Shown here: piece after piece, positions 59,227 through 64,000 of the stretch | Numbering within the stretch: position 1 is the first letter of the stretch | Layout: each line of letters starts with the position of its first letter | Origin: Nostoc sp. JL33 | GTDB taxonomy: Bacteria > Cyanobacteriota > Cyanobacteriia > Cyanobacteriales > Nostocaceae | Assembly (NCBI RefSeq): GCF_017114985.1 | Contig: NZ_JABXKP010000082.1 | Span: 27,942-91,941, forward strand | Direction of reading: 5' to 3' | DNA length: 64,000 nucleotides | Notes under the pieces: model-generated | What the model saw: only the letters and a program-made list of their open reading frames with translations | The model's database searches: none | Told to the model about the DNA's origin: nothing | Translations under genes and position numbers: made by a program

Positions 59227-59253
59227 CAAAAGGACTGGATATACCAGTCCTTT
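59227..59253. terminator. Bidirectional terminator between convergent genes
   Basis: aaaggactgg/ccagtccttt stem with a short loop lies between the YiaA-type gene (+) and the ferredoxin gene (-). T-rich tracts follow on both strands (ttgttatattt on plus; ttttgttttt on minus). Confidence 0.82.
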
Positions 59254-59278
59254 GTTATATTTATTTAACGTTTTTATC

Positions 59279-59740
59279 TTAATAACGCGATTTTTTGGTC
59301 TTTAACTTTTGCTTTTTACGCCGACGTTGGCTAGCAACAACTGCATGTTCTACCGGATAACCCACTACAGGAATTACCTGATATTTGCGCTCTTGTTCTA
59401 ACTTATTCAGTTCAGTGTAATCAAGCCAGTGAATGCAATCAACCGGACAAGTGTCAATTGCTTCTTGGATAATTTCTTCAGCATCCCCATCTTGCCGAAC
59501 CACGCGCGATCGCCCGTAATCTGGTTCAATGTAAAAGGTGTTACGCGCAACGTGAGCGCAGTGCTTACAACCAATACAGGTGATTTCGTCAACATAAACA
59601 CCATTTTGGCGAAGCACACCGCCCAATTCCGGTTCTAAACCAGAACGTTCTGGGGCATCCCGTAAAAAACCCCCTAATTCTGGTTCCAAACCCGAACGAT
59701 TATCTTCTTGTTCTTCCGGCGACGGCAGAAAATCAGCCAT
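59279..59740 (-). CDS. Ferredoxin (bacterial 4Fe-4S type) of the Ycf35/DUF2997 cluster
   Basis: The 153-residue protein has a ferredoxin domain (about 48-105) with CIGCKHCAHVARNTF and CPVDCIHW, a Cys pattern consistent with one [4Fe-4S] cluster. A basic Lys/Arg-rich C-terminal tail follows. The N-terminus contains a direct duplication (RSGLEPELGGFLR and RSGLEPELGGVLR, 17 residues apart). Its ATG shares a base with the stop of the Ycf35-like gene (TAATG), so the two are translationally coupled. Presumably an electron carrier for this small cyanobacterial/plastid-conserved cluster. Confidence 0.92.
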   Translation of the reverse strand: MADFLPSPEEQEDNRSGLEPELGGFLRDAPERSGLEPELGGVLRQNGVYVDEITCIGCKHCAHVARNTFYIEPDYGRSRVVRQDGDAEEIIQEAIDTCPVDCIHWLDYTELNKLEQERKYQVIPVVGYPVEHAVVASQRRRKKQKLKTKKSRY

Positions 59741-60126
59741 TACGCACTCCAGCGTTGTACTACCAAGCGAATTGAACCATCTTCATTTTTTTGTTGTTCC
59801 GAGACTTGAAAACCAACACGAGCGGTTTCTTTCACAACTGTTTGATAAGCATAGCGCTGTGTTACCTGGCGCAAAAATCCGTCCACAGACAAGTCTTGCT
59901 GCCAATATTGCAAGTCAGCCACCAGTTCATATTCTTTGCCATTCCATCTAAAACCGATGTCGTAGCCATTTTCCTGCTCAATACTAACTTCCGCAGGATG
60001 GGTTTGACCGCGATAGCCACGTACTTCTCGTGGACCTGGTTTCCAGTCTACGCCCAATTCAGTCAAAGCATCTTTCAAAGAATCAAGGTTACGGATTTGA
60101 GTCTTAATTTGGCTAAAGTGTGACAT
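59740..60126 (-). CDS. DUF1257 (Ycf35-like) protein
   Basis: The 128-residue protein begins MSHFSQIKTQIRNLDSLKDA and has ELGVDWKPGPREVRGYRGQT, YDIGFRWNGKEYELVADLQY and FLRQVTQRYAYQTV, as in plastid Ycf35. Biochemical role unknown. It is the middle gene of a three-gene operon (DUF2997, Ycf35-like, ferredoxin), coupled to ferredoxin by a TAATG junction. Confidence 0.93.
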   Translation of the reverse strand: MSHFSQIKTQIRNLDSLKDALTELGVDWKPGPREVRGYRGQTHPAEVSIEQENGYDIGFRWNGKEYELVADLQYWQQDLSVDGFLRQVTQRYAYQTVVKETARVGFQVSEQQKNEDGSIRLVVQRWSA

Positions 60127-60165
60127 GGTGGTTATGAATTAATAACACTAAACTACTGTGAAAAC

Positions 60166-60387
60166 TTACCAATCGCTGTAAGTGGTGTGCGTATTCGCCA
60201 CATTAGATTGCTGCACCTTAGCGGCGAAATATTCTGAGGTTGGCTCAAGATTAACTACTTGCCCCAGCTGTGCCTCTATTGCTGCTGTAACCTCAGCGCA
60301 AGAAGCACCCACAATGCCAGTGACTTTCTCTTGTACCCGACCATCTGGATAGATTATGAACTCTAATGTCTCCATGCTCTTGGCCAA
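60166..60387 (-). CDS. DUF2997 protein
   Basis: The 73-residue protein with METLEFIIYPDGRVQEKVTG and GASCAEVTAAIEAQLGQVVN is DUF2997, the usual first gene of the Ycf35-like/ferredoxin cluster. The start may be the second Met (METLEFI, at 60375). It lies 39 bp upstream of the Ycf35-like gene. Confidence 0.92.
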   Translation of the reverse strand: MAKSMETLEFIIYPDGRVQEKVTGIVGASCAEVTAAIEAQLGQVVNLEPTSEYFAAKVQQSNVANTHTTYSDW

Positions 60388-61036
60388 CCACGATAAGTAC
60401 GCTTAAATAAATAGTACTGCCTTAGCAGAAGGATACAAATATACCCGTGGGAACATTTTTACTTAGATACAAACTTGCCATTTTTTAACTAATGTTCCAT
60501 ATTTCAACATATATATTTCATAATCTTTACAAAAATTATTAATTTTATCAGCATACACATCAGTATTTAGTTAGTCTCTCTTAACCTGATCGATTAGTCA
60601 AGGTAACTACTGAAAAAAGCCAAGTAAGCTGGAAAAGCCGTAAGAATAAGCATTAGAGGTAGTATAGCCAGCAAGACAATTCACAAAAATATAAAATCTA
60701 TTGAAAAACTTCATCATTATTAAGTTTGCCCTATTCCTCCAAGGTTTCCCACAAGATAGTAGTTATCATCAACGGCGTACATCCTCTGGGTTCACCAGTA
60801 ATAATCCGATCGCTAGCCTTATACTTATTGAACCCGGATTTCTCACAAAGGTTTAAACGATTAGCCCAAAACGCTTATGCCACTTAGACTTGAGATAAAA
60901 TCCCCCGTTCACATACTGCTGTGATTCATGCAGTGTCTAAAACGCTCAAAATCTAAGCCTGATAAAGGTTTGGTCATAGCGATCGCACCGCTTGTGAGAA
61001 ATGCGGGTTGAAGCGTCCATTTGGTGTAGCAAAATG
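60388..61036. other. Long spacer containing an IS-end-bounded element
   Basis: The promoter of the DUF2997 operon should lie in 60388-60550 (AT-rich). A non-autonomous element occupies 60828-61012. No protein gene or tRNA seen. Confidence 0.55.
60828..61012. mobile_element. MITE-like element with 21-bp inverted ends
   Basis: ttgaacccggatttctcacaa (60828-60848) and its inverse ttgtgagaaatgcgggttgaa (60992-61012) differ at only two positions; 185 bp overall, no ORF. The end sequence resembles terminal repeats of cyanobacterial IS elements, so a transposase in trans is plausible. Confidence 0.82.
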
Positions 61037-61519
61037 TTATGCTGCTTGACTACGTAACAACCTCGAATCACCTTCTGCTGCAATTATCTTAAAACAAAAA
61101 TCCATCTCAAGAAATAATTCCCAGTAATCTTTTCTGCACTGGGTAGCCAACCTTTTAATCACAATATCTTCAAGTTGAGTATTACGCTTACCTTTCCAAA
61201 GGTTATCAGCTAAGGCAACAAGTAACTCCTCAAGCGAGCATTCCATTGTTTGCCATTGCCCATGAGAACGGCAACATCGTGCAAGGTTTGGATTAATACC
61301 ATTACTAATTAACAACTCTTCACCGTCGGCTTCGTGATTATTTCCTTTTGCAACAAGCTCATCTGGATGAAGAATCTTTCCTGCATCATGAAACGCAACA
61401 CCAAGATGTACAAAGTCTCGATCAAATGGAACTCGTAATTGTTGCAGTTTTGTAATCAACAAATCAGTAGCTTCACCAACTAACATGACGTGGAGAATCA
61501 GCTTTGATGAAGCTCCCAA
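61037..61519 (-). CDS. HD-domain phosphohydrolase-like protein
   Basis: The 160-residue protein has FVHLGVAFHDAGKILHPDEL with the HD pair (near residues 45-46), a second His in GNNHEADGEELL, HGQWQTM, and LLVALADNLWKGKRN with a conserved Asp. That is the H...HD...H...D pattern of metal-dependent phosphohydrolases. Substrate unknown. It is divergent from the UPF0175-type gene with adjacent start regions. Confidence 0.82.
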   Translation of the reverse strand: MGASSKLILHVMLVGEATDLLITKLQQLRVPFDRDFVHLGVAFHDAGKILHPDELVAKGNNHEADGEELLISNGINPNLARCCRSHGQWQTMECSLEELLVALADNLWKGKRNTQLEDIVIKRLATQCRKDYWELFLEMDFCFKIIAAEGDSRLLRSQAA

Positions 61520-61594
61520 ATGTTCAAGAAACTCCTAAGCATCTTCTATTGTTTGAAAGGTTCTAATCTGGCTACTCATTTAGCATTTCCATCT

Positions 61595-61927
61595 ATGAAC
61601 GTCGTCATTCCTAATGAAATACTAACCGCAACTCGGATGACTGAAGGCGAAATGAAGCAGGAAATTGCGGCGATCCTCTTTCAAAAAGAAAAGTTAACCC
61701 TTGCTCAAGCCAGCCGATTTGCAGGAATGAATCGTATAGCATTTCAGCATCTACTCGCAAGCCGTCAAATTTCAGTGCATTACGGTGTGGAGGATTTGGA
61801 ACAAGATATAGAAAACTTGCGGGCGATGGGTAGACTGCGATCATTGTCAGTGATACTTCGCCCATCAATAACCTGGCCGCCATTAACCATCTTCATTTAC
61901 TACAACAGCTTTACGGAACAGTCCTAA
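61595..61927 (+). CDS. UPF0175 family antitoxin-like protein with lost stop codon
   Basis: The family start is the ATG at 61595 (MNVVIPNEILTATRMTEGEM); an upstream ATG at 61520 overlaps the opposite gene's start. UPF0175 motifs: KQEIAAILFQKEKLTLAQAS, RFAGMNRIAFQHLLASRQIS, LEQDIENLRAMGRL. Relatives normally stop right after MGRL, overlapping the start of a DUF3368 toxin. Here ctgcga stands where ctatga would be expected, so the frame runs on for about 30 unrelated residues. Confidence 0.72.
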   Translation: MNVVIPNEILTATRMTEGEMKQEIAAILFQKEKLTLAQASRFAGMNRIAFQHLLASRQISVHYGVEDLEQDIENLRAMGRLRSLSVILRPSITWPPLTIFIYYNSFTEQS

Positions 61928-61989
61928 TTCCTGAAGCTGTCTACCGAGAACTAACTGATAACTCCTCACTTTTAACTCCTAACTTTTAA
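61840..61989 (+). pseudogene. DUF3368 PIN-like toxin, start lost and truncated
   Basis: In the frame overlapping the end of the UPF0175 gene, IIVSDTSPINNLAAINHLHL LQQLYGTVLIPEAVYRELTD is the N-terminal third of a DUF3368 protein (PIN-like, first Asp in SDTSP). The expected ATG is gone (gcgatcatt). After ELTD the frame runs into an actcctaactttta repeat and stops, so the other catalytic acids are missing. Confidence 0.8.
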
Positions 61990-62006
61990 CTCCTAACTCC
62001 TCACTT
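61955..62006. repeat. Short repeat (aactcctcacttttaactcc)
   Basis: 7-bp-type units that truncate the DUF3368 relic and separate it from the next gene. The same family recurs at 62636-62695. Confidence 0.8.
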
Positions 62007-62009
62007 TTT

Positions 62010-62570
62010 CTAAGCTGGTGGAATTTGTGGAGAGAAAATATCTGTGAAATTTTCCTCAAGCAGCGAATCTGATGTTTGCATGATAAATGGGAGTTCGGCT
62101 CCCACGAGTCCTCGTTGGATGCGTTCTAAAGTCTCACTAAAAACGACAAACAGAGGATATATGGTATTAGATCCTTCACTCAAAATATGGCTGTGGCGCA
62201 GAGGCATCAACCACTCATAATCATTGTCTAGCCAAACTTGGGTTTGTCGCCAACGTCCTAACAAATCAGAAAAATCTTCATGAGCACGATGAATAAAGAC
62301 TAAAATTTCTGGTTCAGTTTTGATTTTCCACTCTGGGTCGCACATCAAAATTGCCAGATCACAGGGTAAGCAAATCGTTTGTGGGGCTATGGTAGCAGTG
62401 TTGCGAAGACGGACAATGGGCAAGGGTATAGTGATGACACTTTCATCTGGACGGCGCAAACTGGGAATCATCTCCAAGTATGGCCGATATTGCTTTAGTA
62501 AGGCGATCGCAGCTAGATGATTGCTGTACTCTGCCAAACTCGCTTCGTACTGAGATTTTTGCACAGTCAT
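62010..62570 (-). CDS. Hypothetical protein, 186 residues
   Basis: A soluble protein, MTVQKSQYEASLAEYSNHLA, with IPLPIVRLRNTATIAPQTIC, LVFIHRAHEDFSDLLGRWRQ and IYPLFVVFSETLERIQRGLV. No signal peptide or membrane segment. The mix of short hydrophobic strands and charged helices suggests one globular domain. I do not recognise the family. It lies 134 bp from pilC on the same strand, across a short-repeat spacer, so co-transcription is possible. Confidence 0.68.
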   Translation of the reverse strand: MTVQKSQYEASLAEYSNHLAAIALLKQYRPYLEMIPSLRRPDESVITIPLPIVRLRNTATIAPQTICLPCDLAILMCDPEWKIKTEPEILVFIHRAHEDFSDLLGRWRQTQVWLDNDYEWLMPLRHSHILSEGSNTIYPLFVVFSETLERIQRGLVGAELPFIMQTSDSLLEENFTDIFSPQIPPA

Positions 62571-62635
62571 AATTTATTAAATAGTGAGTAGTTAGAAGTG
62601 ATAAGTTAAGAATCAAATTTATAAGTTAGAAGTTA

Positions 62636-62698
62636 GAAATACAAGTTTTAACTCCTAACTCCTAACTCCTAACTCCTAACTCTTAACTCTTAACTATT
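62636..62698. repeat. Heptanucleotide repeat (aactcct/aactctt)
   Basis: At least eight consecutive 7-bp units between pilC and the 186-residue gene; 7-bp period with taactcc and taactct variants. Confidence 0.9.
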
Positions 62699-62704
62699 AA
62701 TCCT

Positions 62705-63931
62705 CTATCCCAACGTTTCAAATACTTTAAACATCGGCAGATACATCGCTAGCAAAATGGTTCCAACCATTCCCCCTAGAACTACAATCATCACTGGTTC
62801 CAAAATACTGGTCATTGCTTTTACTGCCTGCTCAACTTCATCTTCATAGAAATCGGCAACTTTCATCAACATTGCATCTAATTCTCCAGTTTCTTCTCCG
62901 ATACTAATCATCTGAATTGCCATAGCCGGAAAAACGCTTTCACTTTGTTGTAAAGCAATGCTAATCATACCTCCTTGTTGAATCTCAAGGCGGGCTGCAT
63001 CTATGGCATTGGCAATCACTTGGTTTCCTGATGTATCCCGGACAATTTCTAAGCAAGTTAAAATTGGCACACCTGAACGAGTCAAAGAACCAAAAGTTCT
63101 GCTAAAGCGGGCGACCGAAGATTTTTGAATTAAGTCGCCAAACAACGGCACCTTCAGGGAAAGACGATCAATTGTTAGGCGACCACCAGGAGTTTTACCG
63201 AATTGTCCATAGCCAATTTTCAGTCCGGCAATAATAAAGAGAAGGATGACAGCTTTCGGACTTCTCAAAAATTTACTAGCATCCATCAAGAATTGCGTTA
63301 GAGGTGGTAATGTAATTCCAATTTGTTCAAAAATCGTGGCAAAAATGGGAATAAGAAAAATGGTCATGCCGAGAAAGATAGCAACTGCTATAAAACCCAC
63401 GACCACTGGATAAGACAATGCTGATTTAATTTGGTTTTGTAAGCGGGCAACATCTTCTAACAACTTGGCTAAACGATTCAATACTTCGTCTAGAACACCA
63501 CCAACTTCGCCAGCTTGAATCATACTCACATATAATCCATCAAAGCAGTCAGGATGCTTCCGCATTGACTCGGAAAGATTCATTCCGCTTTGAACATCAA
63601 TACTAATTTCCACAAGAGCTTGTTTCAGTTTAGGGTTACTACACTGTTCAGAAAGTACCCCCAGACTTCTAACGATCGCAACTCCCGCATTCATCAAAAC
63701 GGCAAATTGACGCGAAAAAACAGCTTTGTCTTTCACAGAAACCTTAACTAAGGAATTCTGGAAATTTTTGAAGGCAACATCTGGTTGAAATCCTTGAGAT
63801 TGTTTCAGTTCTTGGATTACAAAACCTTGATCTCTAAGATTAGTCCGAGCTTGTACCAAGGATTCGGCAACAATTTTTTGTGTTTGGGATTTTCCTTGAG
63901 TATCGCGAACACGGGCAACGTAGTTTGGCAT
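62705..63931 (-). CDS. pilC: Type IV pilus assembly protein PilC (type II secretion F family)
   Basis: The 408-residue inner-membrane protein has the PilC/GspF start MPNYVARVRDTQGKSQTQKI and two T2SSF repeats (about 75-195 and 275-400). Each has the FSRQFAVLMNAGVAIVRSLG and FSRTFGSLTRSGVPILTCLE type motif followed by membrane helices (near 175, 220 and 380). It is the platform protein of the pilus machine that supports twitching and natural competence. In cyanobacteria pilB and pilT usually lie upstream, here beyond the right edge. Confidence 0.96.
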   Translation of the reverse strand: MPNYVARVRDTQGKSQTQKIVAESLVQARTNLRDQGFVIQELKQSQGFQPDVAFKNFQNSLVKVSVKDKAVFSRQFAVLMNAGVAIVRSLGVLSEQCSNPKLKQALVEISIDVQSGMNLSESMRKHPDCFDGLYVSMIQAGEVGGVLDEVLNRLAKLLEDVARLQNQIKSALSYPVVVGFIAVAIFLGMTIFLIPIFATIFEQIGITLPPLTQFLMDASKFLRSPKAVILLFIIAGLKIGYGQFGKTPGGRLTIDRLSLKVPLFGDLIQKSSVARFSRTFGSLTRSGVPILTCLEIVRDTSGNQVIANAIDAARLEIQQGGMISIALQQSESVFPAMAIQMISIGEETGELDAMLMKVADFYEDEVEQAVKAMTSILEPVMIVVLGGMVGTILLAMYLPMFKVFETLG

Positions 63932-63944
63932 AAATTAATTCAAA

Positions 63945-64000
63945 ATGGGCATTGGGCATTGGGCATTGGGCATTGGGCATTGGGCATTGGGCATTGGGCA
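63945..64000. repeat. Heptanucleotide repeat (attgggc), cut by the window edge
   Basis: About eight exact attgggc units directly upstream of pilC, running to the end of the window. Such a repeat in the gap before pilC could vary in length between strains. Confidence 0.95.

Overview
The window looks like chromosome of a filamentous, Nostoc-type cyanobacterium. The HIP1 octamer GCGATCGC is scattered through genes and spacers. Short heptanucleotide-type repeats of the gagttag/ggggagt and attgggc kinds recur. Several genes belong to families largely confined to cyanobacteria: a four-ACT-domain aspartate kinase, the DUF3038/DUF4335 pair, the Ycf35-like/DUF2997/ferredoxin cluster and large GAF/CHASE3/PAS hybrid kinases. 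No tRNA, rRNA or CRISPR array was recognised.

Layout. 1-9.96 kb: the edge of a truncated gene, a TPR-fused Ser/Thr kinase with a degenerate DFG motif, aspartate kinase, a Uma2 nuclease, a decayed AbrB/PIN toxin-antitoxin pair, a HicAB-like pair, a 21/42-bp repeat array, and an NB-ARC/TPR STAND protein cut in two by one in-frame TGA. 10.2-15.1 kb: a split MprF-like system (flippase-type membrane protein and DUF2156 aminoacyltransferase) enclosing two exported Esterase-D-type hydrolases. 15.5-19.2 kb: an orphan 463-residue protein and a DUF485 plus ActP-type Na+/solute symporter pair. 19.3-20.6 kb: a ferritin-like diiron protein downstream of a 77-residue double-glycine-leader peptide whose C-terminus carries two 13-residue repeats, a candidate RiPP unit, with a 179-bp MITE between the two genes. 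21-29.8 kb: TPR lipoprotein, RNase D-like nuclease, BON lipoprotein, IS remnant, YebC, two small His-rich secreted proteins, UbiH-type hydroxylase, Uma2, a second 21-bp array and a DUF433/DUF5615 toxin-antitoxin pair.

30-42 kb: a conserved unknown, an internally deleted IS5-type element, a Slt lytic transglycosylase, a 1564-residue hybrid histidine kinase, a partner-switching set (anti-sigma kinase, REC-PP2C phosphatase, STAS antagonist), and two adjacent RelE-like proteins. 42-51.5 kb: a PilP/GspC-like membrane protein, MnmG, an M15 peptidase, an NYN-domain nuclease, MITEs, ParDE and a Phd/VapC pair. 51.8-64 kb: MutS2, a ModA-like binding protein with a PEP-CTERM-like tail, DUF3038/DUF4335, YiaA-type protein, the ferredoxin/Ycf35/DUF2997 operon, an HD hydrolase, a decayed UPF0175/DUF3368 pair, an unknown, and PilC at the right edge.

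How parts fit. The kinase, phosphatase, STAS and anti-sigma proteins form a plausible partner-switching relay. The MprF halves and esterases could make, flip and hydrolyse aminoacyl-phosphatidylglycerol. A theme of the whole window is invasion by short repeats: at least seven coding regions carry in-frame repeat insertions, several toxin-antitoxin modules are broken or partly duplicated, and at least five small terminal-inverted-repeat elements lie between genes. The most promising candidates for undescribed biology are the diiron/double-glycine peptide pair and the split-MprF/esterase locus. Family names are recognised by eye from the sequence, and no database search was run.
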